In this document: piece by piece, positions 54,250 to 64,000 of the stretch
Numbering within the stretch: position 1 is the stretch's first letter
How the letters are laid out: every line of letters begins with the position of its first letter
Source of the DNA: Agarophyton chilense
Lineage: Eukaryota; Rhodophyta; Florideophyceae; Gracilariales; Gracilariaceae
DNA: 64,000 nt
Direction: 5' to 3'
NCBI GenBank assembly: GCA_030374765.1
Contig: JARGXX010000103.1
Location: 186,001-250,000, forward strand
Notes under the pieces: generated by a model
Told to the model about the DNA's origin: nothing
Seen by the model: the letters and a program-made list of their open reading frames with translations, nothing else
The model's database searches: none
Position numbers and translations under genes: made by a program

Positions 54250-54267
54250 TTCTAAGTCGGGAGACCA
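54250..54267 (-). promoter_or_regulatory. Primer-binding site of element E
   Basis: On the element strand TGGTCTCCCGACTTAGAA lies two bases from the 5' LTR and is identical to the site of B. Confidence 0.75.
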
Positions 54268-54269
54268 CT

Positions 54270-54935
54270 TGTAGTATCCGCTCTAACGGAGAGAGCAGAC
54301 ACCTGCGACACCGTTCGGACTGCCGATGGGTCGCTTGCGGCGAAGTAAAAGGGGGGGTAGAGCTACAACACCAGCGAGCTGGAAGTGGGGTGTAAGGCCA
54401 CTACTCGCCAGCGAGGGTGAACAGTGCAACTGTAAAACGTTGATGGAACGTAGGTACGAGACGGCTCGTGAAATGGTTGGGGCTGACTATCTATTATGGC
54501 TCGTCCGGATCTCCGGTTAAGGAATCCTAAGCGAGGAACAAAATAGTCATGATGCCCATGTTGTCTCCTTTACTTGGAGTCGGCGCTCACCTCTGGTACA
54601 CTATATACTGTGTGCCAGGGTGAGTGCCCAAATTAATATATAAATAATACCCAGTGGTCAGCCACTTATCCAAACTACAGTATGGGTATGGTCCCTAATG
54701 GACGTCTAGCTATAAAGGGTAGTAAAACCTGCCACGTGGATCGCCACTACAAGCGCCGTTGCAAGCCACTCCACTCGTGATGCCACGTGTTCCACTAATG
54801 TACCCTGCCTCCTGGCATTCTACCCGGTGTGCCGTTTCATATCACAAGTTTGATGACACCACTCACTTATGAGTTCCAACCGCGACTTTGCGAAAAATCA
54901 TTCTATCGGATTCCCCAACATAGTAAAATACTACA
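54270..54935 (-). repeat. 5' LTR of element E
   Basis: 666 bp, TGTAGTATCC to AATACTACA, partner of 44534-45199. About half the differences are C/T or G/A transitions. Confidence 0.92.
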
Positions 54936-54940
54936 CACAT

Positions 54941-55345
54941 ATTCCCTTAGATGCTGTTCAAGCCACTTCTGTAGAATCTGATGCTGTAGCGTATTATGTT
55001 GAAGTCGTTGGAGTAGAGAAAGCTATTTTGACAATTTTATTGGCGAAGCTGCTGCTCACCAATGTGCGTTTGATCCATCTGATGTTGTTGATTCTGTGAT
55101 CGAATTCGCTGTTAATTTATCTATGGTTTTTAATCGAAATGTCCTTTTATATACGGTTTTGGCAGATTTCATTGCTGAATAATTCTGTTTCTGAGCTGTC
55201 TCCGTACGAGGTTGGTACTACCGTGTCGGTGTACACTGATTTAGAAGACGTTCAGAACTTTGACGTGGTAATAAGAGACTGTAATGCATCACATCATCAA
55301 GCACTTGAATTAATTGCATTGCTCGCAAGCATTCCTAAACCCTTC
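54941..55345 (+). pseudogene. Unidentified ORF disrupted by element E, right part
   Basis: Continues the frame that stops at 44533, beginning IPLDAVQATSVESDAVAYYV. It then needs a frame change near 55037 to follow GEAAAHQCAFDPSDVVDSVI and EFAVNLSMVFNRNVLLYTVL, and another near 55180 for SELSPYEVGTTVSVYTDLED to ALELIALLASIPKPF. The extra frame changes indicate either a pseudogene already before the insertion or decay after it. No domain is recognised. Confidence 0.5.
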
Positions 55346-57180
55346 TGAATTACGATTCTCTGTTCTGCTATACCTGAGGCTTGCTTATACTCTAAATGAT
55401 GTTCATGACTGGGTTCATCTCGTTTTCGTGGTTGTTGCAGATTTACTTTTGAAGTAACCCTTTGAATAAAACCCAGTCTAAAAAATGGACGGATCTACAT
55501 TGCATTGGTCGAATTTATAAGCGTTTTTTGCAATCTTTCAGCAACAACATCATCTTTGCTCACTTGGGATGATGGTTTTACGTCCTTCGAATGATCAAAT
55601 TCGAGAGGGGTTGGTATGCCTGATTGGCTTTAAATCCAACGATCTTTCTCATCACAGGTCCAATTATGGATGAAAAGTGAAGATCGGCACATATATTTTT
55701 GATTTTCAAAAAAACGTTCGGTGCTCTTTTATATATTTGAAATAAGTTCTTGAATCGAAAAGTACTATGACTCACCGCACCCTTTAGCACTTTTTCTTCA
55801 TTCTTCAAGACACTGAATCCGAATACCTCTATTTTCGAGCAAAGCGCCAACCCTGCCCGACTCCAAAACTGTCGCGCACAAGCCATGGGGATTCCTGAGA
55901 TCTCAGTCAAGAAAAAGAAATAGTTTGCTCCCTGTATACGTCTACTTTCCTGTGTGGCTTGGTTCTACCTAAATTACAAAAACACGACCAATGCCATTAG
56001 CTTTCTTCCAATTCTCTCTGAGTCCAGTATCGCAATGTTAGGCTCATGCTCTTTGAGGAGATACATATGGGCAAAAAGATCCTTAGGGCAACCGGTCTCC
56101 CATAGAAATATAGATGACTAGATCCAGTCGCTACGACCATCAACTTCTGAAACATGAAAACGTACAGCCTTAGAAGACGTGGACCTTGTTTCAAATTGAA
56201 GGGCATCTGCTTCTCAGGACTTACAGGTTTTCGGATACCAAGTTTGACATTTGCTATGAGCATTAAAGGCCTTATTTGAATCCATTTCAATGGCGTCGTT
56301 TCGCAGTTTTAATACCAAGGACTTATTACGAACTGGAACCAATCTAGAGTTTCCGTAGTTTCCCCCTGCAGTTTCGACTTCCACGACCAAAACTCCTACC
56401 GGGGTGGTTACGGTTTTTTTTTCGTATCTATCGAGAAGTATGGTGCTGAAAAATTTTGTCTTTGATCATCTACTTTGCGCCAATGTCAAACGCTGCGGGG
56501 ATCTTTCATTTGTTCAGGACAGCCGACGATGATATTTATCCTGGATAGCTATTGACTGCGAAACAATAGTGCTAGAGGAGTAGAGACAGCCTCTCGGAGC
56601 CACATGGTGGCCCTTACTAAAGGAAAACAGCTAGGGAAAGCACATATTCCGACTGTGTTTTCGGTCATTTGAAAAGACAAGCCTTGCTGTTGTGTAATGG
56701 TGTGAAATATTATAAATTATGTTGGGATTCCGTAGCTGCGTTTCGTTTATGTGGTTTTGGGGATAGTTTAAATAGTACAACCAGAGAGTGTTTCACAATT
56801 TACCGAAAGCTTCGGGTGTTCTCAACATACGGTTGTTCGCTAACAGATCGAAACTCCATTCGTAGTAATCCTTAAATATTTAATAAGCTGTTTTTTAGCA
56901 GGAAAGTTCTCTGCTTTGTTTTGATATTAACATATCGGGAATTTATTAGGAGGCAAGGCCCGTCCAAGTACTGTACAATTCATAAGAAAGTAGGATGTCC
57001 ACACCAGCGCCGCTTGAAACTCAATGAACCATTTTCGGCGATTGCAGTTTCTGTGATTCATTACTATTAAAAAATATTCGAGTTAGTTTTATGACTTTTT
57101 GGCAATGCAGAGAGTTTTCTCGGATGCGTTTCAAAGTTTATTGGTGGGTGAGTGGATGAAGAATACATGACATAAATCTA
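55346..57180. other. No supported gene
   Basis: Several frames of 60-110 codons occur, such as the minus-strand 55578-55910 and 55997-56290, but I see no family motif in them. A plus-strand frame at 56669-56875 is also unassigned. Confidence 0.4.
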
Positions 57181-57189
57181 AGGGGATCA

Positions 57190-57366
57190 AATTAAATATA
57201 TCCCCGAGCATGACGAACGCGCATGGAGTACTGCAGTCAGCTATCACAAGAAAGTGGTACGTCTTCTTCGGGAAGTTTACGAGCCCCATCGTTTTTGGTA
57301 CACTTCGAAGCTGCTTCGCCCTGTCATTCGATACTTGGATTTGTATTTTCTATTGAAATACCAATA
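57190..57366 (+). pseudogene. Possible accessory-ORF fragment
   Basis: The plus strand reads KKVVRLLREVYEPHRFWYTS followed by KLLRPVIRYLDLYFLLK. Laid over the G accessory relic (ILWEVYNQYCLWFIPPQTRA, then GIRTVDLRIQLG) it matches E-V-Y, W, R, I-R and D-L without gaps. It also resembles LLWDAHDHFRIWYIPP of B. It is short and could be chance. Confidence 0.35.
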
Positions 57367-57368
57367 AA

Positions 57369-58144
57369 CTAGGACAGCCTTCTTACCACCTCCCTGACGA
57401 TTATGTAGTGCTTGCTAGATGTAGAAACAGTACCTCGGCGGAACTTCATGTTCACGGCGAACCCGGTTAACTCACTCCTTTGAGAAACGCTCGATTCTGT
57501 TACGAGCTCTGTCGAGTATGCCACCGCGTGCTCTTCATTAAAAGTGATGTTCAACCACAATGAAGAAGATCCAATGGCCTGAGCACTACATTCCACAGAG
57601 AATCCAACCAAAAAGCATACCATCAACATCGTAAGAGTCGATGAGGCTAAATCATTGAAATTTTGCATAGATGTACCCGTCAATCAGGGGATCGCGCACG
57701 AAGCGGGATGCGAAATAGATCCATCTCCTGGAGCTGCACATCAAGGGTGTGGCATGATCTAGAATCCGCATTACTGCGTCGATGTCAGGAACCTGTGGAG
57801 GCGCACCAGGGTTTAAGCTCCTGGCTGACAAACCATCATGGTGATGCCTGTGGGAACAGAACTTTAGAAAGTGGGATTCCTTATAAGACTGGTTCCTTTG
57901 AAAAAGTAGTTAAGGGGAATTTCAGTTTACAGGAAGGGCACTGTGCACGCTTACCAAGGTACCTCTTTGGCTGAGCTGCGCAATAAGGAGTATCCGAGAT
58001 TGGTTTAGCGTTAGACAGATTCAATCCTGTAGCAGAAAGCCAATTCGAAAAATGAAGCAGAGAATTGGAAGATAGTGCTGTAGATGATGCCAGAGTATTC
58101 AGAAGTTCGTGTTGTGCGGGAACTGGAGAGTTGGTGGACGCCAT
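57369..58144 (-). pseudogene. Possible accessory-ORF N-terminal relic or small unknown gene
   Basis: The minus strand has an 87-codon frame from ATG 58144 (MASTNSPVPAQHELLNTLAS, Ser/Thr-rich). It is followed in other frames by RFVRDPLIDGYIYAKF near 57690 and by a frame ending at 57369 with NEEHAVAYSTELVTE. These resemble IRDDALIQQYV and DNEIARYSTETLSE of the E accessory protein in the right order, but the spacing differs by about 20 residues. The last frame also starts with a signal-peptide-like run (TLTMLMVCFLVGFSVECSAQ), so a small secreted protein is an alternative. Confidence 0.3.
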
Positions 58145-60935
58145 GTTGGTGTTGTCTTTTTACGCACCGCCTGCCTGCGTCCCCTTGCGTTTAAAAATGC
58201 CTGACTCTTTCTATAACGCGGTAAAAATGTAGAAAATAATTATCTAAAAATGAAACGTACGCTGGACTAATACGGAGTACATCCATGTGAAGGTGACATT
58301 GTAAAAATCACAAACCGCCTTCAAATTTTGGGACACTTTGAAAAGAGCATTTTCAAGAAGCTTGTTAGGTGGCATCTGTATCTTTCCCTGTAGCTAAGCT
58401 GTACAAGAAGAAGTTCTGGACACTTGGAGTGTATTGTTGATTGTTGCACTTCGGAGAGATACACTGTGGCACCCTCATAAGGACATTTTCACAAATTTGG
58501 AATCCGTAAAGAGTGCACCATGTTGGATATTAGCATTAGTTAGTTCACTATAATTTACTTCGATGAGGTCAGTCACGACCTGTACACCACTAAGTGAAGT
58601 CAACTGGGTCTTGTTCTCTTTCTATAGTTCCGAGCCATGTCTCTTCGCGCCTACGGTGGTTCAAAACTCCAACAGGAGGTTAAGCACGATTGTTATAGGT
58701 ATTTCAACCCTCTCAGAGTTATCCAGGGGAGTCTCCGCATTTTTCTTTGATATAATGGGCTCCAGTCAATCACAGGACTACTTATGATTTCTGTTTTTGC
58801 CACGGAATGTTTTTCAGGCACTCTGGGTAGTCGTTGCTCCGCTTACATACATGTTCTCGTTTGTCCCACGGTTGGTGCTTCAGTGGGGGTGTCGTTTCTC
58901 TGGCCATTTCCATTTCTTTTTGTCAAAGTTCCTTTGTTTCGACTATTTCCCAATTTTTTACCGATTTCTCAAAGTGTTCCGTATTCCCCTTTGATTCGCA
59001 TTCCCGTCTTCGCTTCACCTTGAGTTCAAGCCAGTAAACATCTGTGGGCTTGCAATCGGCTTACATTTGCGACTGGTTTCTGGCAGAGGGCACTGCTGCT
59101 GAGTCAGTTTTTCAGAAAGCGGGACTCGGACATCCTGTACATATTCACCCTCGCGGAAATTGCTCTACGTTTGTGGGCTTTGAATTCCGCGAATACAGAC
59201 GATCCGGATATGGCGGACTGGAGGATGGAATAGATAATTCTGTCCTAGAAGTATTCAAATGCAGCTTGTTGCTTGAGTACATCAGTTGAGATTTTTTGAA
59301 GCGGGGTGGCAAAAAGTGATGAATAGAGTCGGATATTTAGCTTAGAAAGAAGTCATTATATCCGAAGTGACGCATAGAAAGATTTCGGTGAATGGGAAGT
59401 GCAATCGCTGAGGTGAGGACGTAATGGTGTTCGAGAAGAAAAACTCGGAGAATACTGGGTCATTCAGATAGGAGATAAGCTCATCTAGTTTGCAGTTACC
59501 GCAGAAGGAAAAGATGTACAAAATCATTTTCTCGACATGGAAGGCAGGAGGTGCAGAAAGCGCAAAAGGATGTACAGAAGAAACGGTAGGGGAAAGGGAA
59601 GGTTAGGACGGGCAGTTGAAAACAATGGCGAAGACGTCTTCCATACACAGCAAAAGAGACAGCTCGTGGCAACAGAATTAGTCGTCATCGTTAAGTAAAA
59701 CTATGCCTGGAAGGCAGTTTTCTGGTGAGAGAGGTGTGTATTGAAAAAAATTAAGTTACAGCTCTTTGAGTTGTGAGAGAAATGGGAGATATATCGATTT
59801 GGCAATAGGAATGTTCCATTTATTTTTGGAGCGAGCGGACTTTTTTACGGTGCCACTCATTGGCTCGGATGGCGCAGGTTTAGAAGGAACAGCCTTCGTG
59901 AACACAGAGGAGCATGGAAAGAAAACGAGCAGTGAGGGAATTCAGAGACCCCGGCACGTTGCAGGCCTTATAGACATAGTATCCTTTCAATTGGTTGGAT
60001 ACGATACAGTGTACATGGAAGAGTTTTGGCTCTCGAAAAATACTAGATTGTTAAAGAAAGGGCATTGGCACGTGGAACTAAGGCTTTCCTATTGCGCAGT
60101 AATCTACTCAGGTAAACTATTTAACAACTGTGAAGGCATTTAAATAGTATTTCTCTCTCATGAAGTACTAAGCGGAGGTGTACCGTATTCATCTAAATCC
60201 AATGCTTTATATATTTGATCTTTTTAGATCCCTATTCAAAGCGTCAAAACATAATTATAAAGAAAGTTGTTTCGTAGTTCGGTCGCGGAGAAAACCAAAA
60301 AATAGAATAGGGTTAATCTTCTACCATTAAACAAAAACGAGCGTATATTAAAAATTCGGAAAACGTTGGGTAGGTGAAAAAATCAAATCTTTTTCACGGT
60401 CAATGTATTTTCAAAAATATTCTACCATCATTTCTGGACAACAGAATATAATTCCCGGAATATAGATGGGCCTGTTTGTCTCGAAAGTTCCCGTAATTAG
60501 ATGTCCCCTGAGGAATGTGTGTTCGCAATCTTTGTGAGGTCGCGGGATACCTAGGCACTGCCGTCAAGGTTACGAAATCTAGAAAAAAGGATGCATCATA
60601 TTTACTTGTCGTACTTTGCTTCAACACAAGTAAAAGGCTATTGACACAGTTTAATCTTTCTATATTTTTCTAAGAATAAAAAAATTGATTCGGCCTTTAT
60701 ATCCTCATCTTCGTGTTTTTCAAAAAGATTAGGGAACAGATTCTGCGATGAAGATCTTCTCATATATACTAAAAAAGACTTAAATCTAAGAAAAAGGATA
60801 TAGATGAACACATATGTCAAGGGTTTTAGTATGGAAAAGAAAGAACTGAAACAGTCACTGGGCATTAAGTAAAGTAATCATCTTTCCCAATACCTAGGCA
60901 CTGGGCCTGCTGATATAGGTTTCCATATTTTTGTA
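58145..60935. other. No supported gene
   Basis: Frames of 60-125 codons on both strands, such as 59766-60143 on the plus strand, show no recognisable family and lack convincing starts. A pyrimidine-rich stretch lies at 58900-58990. The last part is the AT-rich 3' flank of the gene that ends at 60936. Confidence 0.4.
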
Positions 60936-63215
60936 TCAAACAATCTTTCTTTTTTTCGACTGCAGAGATTTCACTTGTTCTAAAACATTGCCCCACTGCT
61001 CCTTATCTTCCTCATCCGAAACAGCTGAGGATAGCTCCGATATCAGCCTTACGATGCTTGAAGCATTTCTGTCACGAACTTGTGCTCTACTTCTTTTACG
61101 TAAAGCTGGGTTTCCTTGCATTTTGACTTCTTCTGTGTCAGTGGTGGCCTTTGACGTTTCCATAACAACTGTATTTAGTATTTCTGATTGGTTGTCATCT
61201 GAAATTCTGGTTTGTTCTTTTTCCCAAGTATGCCACAGGAAAGGAAGGATTGGAACTGGATTGAAATTCATCAAGATGTAGTTCTTTCTTAGATGTTCAA
61301 CTCGGTTCTGCAGTTCGCTTGTGAATGTGTTGTACGTATATATACCACTTCGTCCATCGGTGTGTTCATAAAGGTATGATTGAACCGTTTCAAAATTCCC
61401 TGATAAAAACACTGACGTATTTTTGAGAAGCAGGCTTAAATAATACAAGGAGTAGAACCCACATTCATTACTCTTCTGATATTCCGGAATGATTCTATGG
61501 ATGTCCAAGTATTTCGTCAGGTCATCTTTGCACATATCTCTTTTCCCTCGGTAGCATGCAGCAAGGAAATGACATAAATTTTCAATAAGCGTTGAGTGCG
61601 GACTGTTTGGCATACTGTCCAACCAGAATACTGTTGACTTTTTCTGTTTTGCCTTTCCTGGAAGATGGCTTGGCTTTTCTGCTTCAAACGATCTCTTCAC
61701 TATCGAAAGATTGACAACGAAAGCTATGCTCCAATGCTTTTCACATACGATCGGAAGTACAACCACATCCTTGTTCCAAACACATTCATAACGATCTACT
61801 TTGCGGTTGTCGTTTCTTGAAACCATGTGTCTTAGTTTTTGAAGCAGCTTCGGATCGTTTTCAAGATTACCGTTTGAAAACCACCGCAGTAATGCTAGAC
61901 TATCCATGATCGTTGGAAAGCTTTCGATGCTGCAACAGTTTATGATGAAGTTCGTGCAGAAAAAGAACACATTGTCAGTTGCCCAAGAAAGATTTCGAAT
62001 AGAATCCAAATCTTCTTGGAGAAGAATACCGGAAAGAGACATGCGGCCCCCTTCGGCTTGAATAACTACCGGTCCACTCTTGACTTCGTCCATTAACTTC
62101 TGAAGATTGAATTTATCTTCTTTACGGCCTCGAGCCATCTCCGACCTTTTAGCGTTCTTCACAATATCTTCTAGCTTCCGTTGTTCCAATTGAAGCTTAC
62201 TCAGCTGCTCCTTCTTGTTCGCAAGATGTTGTAGTTCAACTTGTACTTTGTTTTGTACTTCAGAGTATATGTCATTAAGCTCTTCTTCATTCATTTTTTT
62301 TTCTTTCCATGAAGGATGTTCAATAAAGATTGCATGTGACGATGACACCACTTGCTTCTTTCCAGATTTGACTTGCTGGTTTTCTTCTTCTCTAGCAAAC
62401 GCAGCTTTAGTGAGGTAGCCTTTGTAGTATTCTTCTTTCCACTCGTTTACTAGCCTTTGGATATCTTTAATGCTCCAGAGTCGCAGTCGATTTAGGTTGG
62501 CCTTGGAGAACTTACCGATGCCCTCACCTTCCAGCAGGCAGAGAAAGTCCAGTTCTCCTGTTTCGATGAGTCGATCAGCTCCAGCCATGTAGTGAGAACA
62601 TGTTCTGTCGGAGCCAGAAAGTTTTGCCATGAATGATATGCCTTCTACACCGAGTGTGACACCTTCGCTTCTGTACATATCCAATAACTTTTGGTGAGTC
62701 ATTTTTTTCGGTCTCCTACCTCTAACTGTGTTTGCGGCTTCCTGCCTTCTCAATTCTCCTTCGGTCCAGATGGTTTTCAAGTCATCGTAAGTGCGAACTT
62801 GTTCCATGATACCGAATGGCGTTGGTCGATTCTCTGTCAATTCTATTGCTAAAGTAATCAGTTTTCCATGTTTTTCAGGAGTGATACTTTCACCGTAGTC
62901 TTCAATGCCCTGAAGATTAACCAGTTTTACGGGAAGAAGATCCAAACCAACAACCCGTTCAGACACTGCCAGACGATGATTTCCACCGAAAACCAGCACA
63001 AAATGACCATAATTAGGGAAACGGGCACCGAGCAAGGCGTCAGATTCCACATAATCTGAGGGCACCTCAAGCTTGTCTTCGAAACTCTGCTGAAGTTTAA
63101 ACTCCGTTACTTTTCTTCCTTTCACCGGCCCGACAAGGTGCTCTACTGAAACCAATTCGGACGGGCTGTTGCGAGCCATGATCACTCTATTCCGAATTTC
63201 ATTCAAAGAGGCCAT
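60936..63215 (-). CDS. ParB-like / coiled-coil / Ulp1-type cysteine protease fusion
   Basis: An uninterrupted 759-codon frame from ATG 63215 (MASLNEIRNRVIMARNSPSE). Residues about 25-105 resemble the ParB/sulfiredoxin-type fold: HFVLVFGGNHRLAVSERVVG then LDLLPVKLVN, with the signature GGNHR at 77-81. Residues about 150-260 are basic and helical (RGRRPKKMTHQKLLDMYRSE) and might be HTH-like. A coiled coil spans about 305-375. Residues about 480-600 form a C48 (Ulp1/SENP) peptidase: KHWSIAFV with His494, FWLDSM with Asp533, and PEYQKSNECGFYSLYYL with Gln580 and Cys585, a complete catalytic set. The C terminus SKKRKIV is a likely nuclear signal. Ulp1 enzymes cleave SUMO or act as transposon/virus proteases. 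Either a host nuclear regulator or a domesticated transposon gene is possible. Confidence 0.82.
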   Translation of the reverse strand: MASLNEIRNRVIMARNSPSELVSVEHLVGPVKGRKVTEFKLQQSFEDKLEVPSDYVESDALLGARFPNYGHFVLVFGGNHRLAVSERVVGLDLLPVKLVNLQGIEDYGESITPEKHGKLITLAIELTENRPTPFGIMEQVRTYDDLKTIWTEGELRRQEAANTVRGRRPKKMTHQKLLDMYRSEGVTLGVEGISFMAKLSGSDRTCSHYMAGADRLIETGELDFLCLLEGEGIGKFSKANLNRLRLWSIKDIQRLVNEWKEEYYKGYLTKAAFAREEENQQVKSGKKQVVSSSHAIFIEHPSWKEKKMNEEELNDIYSEVQNKVQVELQHLANKKEQLSKLQLEQRKLEDIVKNAKRSEMARGRKEDKFNLQKLMDEVKSGPVVIQAEGGRMSLSGILLQEDLDSIRNLSWATDNVFFFCTNFIINCCSIESFPTIMDSLALLRWFSNGNLENDPKLLQKLRHMVSRNDNRKVDRYECVWNKDVVVLPIVCEKHWSIAFVVNLSIVKRSFEAEKPSHLPGKAKQKKSTVFWLDSMPNSPHSTLIENLCHFLAACYRGKRDMCKDDLTKYLDIHRIIPEYQKSNECGFYSLYYLSLLLKNTSVFLSGNFETVQSYLYEHTDGRSGIYTYNTFTSELQNRVEHLRKNYILMNFNPVPILPFLWHTWEKEQTRISDDNQSEILNTVVMETSKATTDTEEVKMQGNPALRKRSRAQVRDRNASSIVRLISELSSAVSDEEDKEQWGNVLEQVKSLQSKKRKIV

Positions 63216-63460
63216 TTATTCTTACGCTTGAGTTAATAAGCCGGCGAAACTAGAACTCGTATACGCGAAAACGACAAGACGCACAAGCTTCGTGGTTCAG
63301 ATTAACAAATTTATTCCCGGCCTACAACGGAAGAAGGGTGTTGTTTGTGAAAGCAAAAGCCAACTGTACAATATATACCTGCGAACCAGCACAGCTTTCT
63401 AGAATCGAACTCGTGCGCCCTTGGAAATATGGCATGCTTTCTTGTACGTCTCACATAGCA
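63216..63460. other. Putative promoter region of the Ulp1-type gene
   Basis: Upstream flank of the minus-strand gene. No clear TATA box is visible, and no other gene is seen. Confidence 0.35.
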
Positions 63461-63608
63461 GTGTCCAAGAGCGTGGTAAAAAACCTCGCTCTGGTACGCA
63501 TCCCAGAGAAGGGTAAACAACCCCGCTGCAGGACGCATCCTAGAGCAGGGTAGAAAACCCCGCTGCGGGACGCATCCTAGAGCAGGGTTTCTTACCCTCC
63601 TAAGGGAC
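63461..63608. repeat. Tandem repeat, four 37-bp units
   Basis: Four consecutive 37-base units start at 63461, 63498, 63535 and 63572. The middle two are nearly identical (GCATCC-AGAG-AGGGTA, then CCCCGCTGC-GGAC) and the outer two are diverged. It lies 250-390 bases upstream of the ParB/Ulp1 gene start. Confidence 0.9.
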
Positions 63609-64000
63609 ACTCGCAGAGTATTGTTTTTATGACGATATCAGGAGTGATTCTGAGAGCTTGGTTTTCTACCATGATTAGGATTGCCCGTTTTCTTCCGAAA
63701 ATGGTTTTCATCCATTCGAAAAACCTCCCAGAGAGGGCTTCTCCAACTTAATATTGGACGACGAAAACTGAAATCACTAAATATTGCAATGGTGAAATTA
63801 GAGAGTGGTTGATGCCATGAGATTTTCACGATGTGTTTGGAAATCTGTTTCAAACCACATTGTTTGGAAAAACATATTCACCGGTGTTTCGCCTTTCTGA
63901 ATAGTAACGAGTTTCATCGCGGGCGTTGTTGCTCTTCCGCCGTGACTCAGTTTACTGCAATATGCAATACATTGGCTACGGGTTAAGCGCGTCCGAGTTG
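63609..64000. other. Window end, nothing recognised
   Basis: AT-rich sequence with a 71-codon minus-strand frame (63638-63853) that shows no family resemblance. Confidence 0.4.

Larger units (their letters stand above)
44534..54935 (-). mobile_element. Ty3/gypsy chromodomain element E with antisense accessory ORF
   Basis: This is a full-length element of 10,402 bp with 666-bp LTRs that differ at about 14 positions by eye (about 2%) and perfect CACAT duplications. The layout is the same as B: on the minus strand gag, protease, RT, RNase H, integrase, linker and chromodomain; on the plus strand the accessory ORF between pol and the 3' LTR. The primer-binding site is identical to B. LTR sequences of B and E are not alignable, so they are different families of one lineage. 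Each gene has one or more stops, many of them TGA, so the copy is inactive. Confidence 0.93.

Noticed and set aside
59766..60143. 125-codon plus-strand frame as a gene
   Set aside because: It opens at a non-ATG codon, has no recognisable domain, and lies among many unrelated short frames.

Overview
The window reads as eukaryotic nuclear DNA. It is dominated by Ty3/gypsy-type LTR retrotransposons in several age classes, nested inside one another, around a small island of long, intronless host-type genes. I see no bacterial operons, rRNA genes or CRISPR arrays. Intron-poor genes in a gypsy-rich setting, and a bacterial-type metabolic enzyme fused to a eukaryotic signalling domain, fit an algal or other protist genome. 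I lean towards a red macroalga, but the sequence alone does not prove this.

Region 1 (1-22.1 kb) is a Russian-doll insertion. An old gypsy element C (+ strand; pieces at 820-979, 17.5-18.4 kb and 19.3-20.15 kb) was split by chromodomain element A (980-17498, 202-bp LTRs, + strand). Element A was in turn split by element B (1873-12898, 913/914-bp LTRs, - strand) and by a solo LTR (16133-16766). Another solo LTR (18426-19311) sits inside the integrase of C. Most junctions show a 5-bp target duplication, and the interrupted reading frame resumes exactly when the insert is removed. A minus-strand gypsy relic lies at 1-610 and a chromodomain relic at about 21.6-22.0 kb.

Region 2 (22.1-31.6 kb) is a gene island: a putative beta-propeller protein (-), a long coiled-coil protein (+) and a DEP-domain/methylglyoxal-synthase fusion (-). 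The spacers hold a tandemly doubled MITE-like repeat and an AT microsatellite.

Region 3 (31.7-43.7 kb) is a very decayed element G (- strand, same architecture as B) with a divergent + strand gag-protease element F inserted in it. A tRNA-like remnant lacking the anticodon arm lies at the left edge of F.

Region 4 (44.4-55.3 kb) is element E (44534-54935, - strand, 666-bp LTRs, relative of B), inserted in an unidentified plus-strand open frame.

Region 5 (55.3-64 kb) is mostly unassigned. It holds possible accessory-ORF relics near 57.2-58.1 kb and a 759-codon gene combining a ParB-like domain, a coiled coil and a Ulp1-type cysteine protease, preceded by a 37-bp tandem repeat.

The most notable system is the accessory gene of B, E and G. 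All three carry, between pol and the 3' LTR, a long open frame on the strand opposite to gag-pol. The protein is related in all three (544 codons and intact in B; 463 codons with one stop in E; decayed in G). It runs convergently into the chromodomain end of pol across a pyrimidine-rich spacer. I cannot assign its function. The DEP-methylglyoxal synthase and ParB-like-Ulp1 fusions are the other two observations most worth following up.
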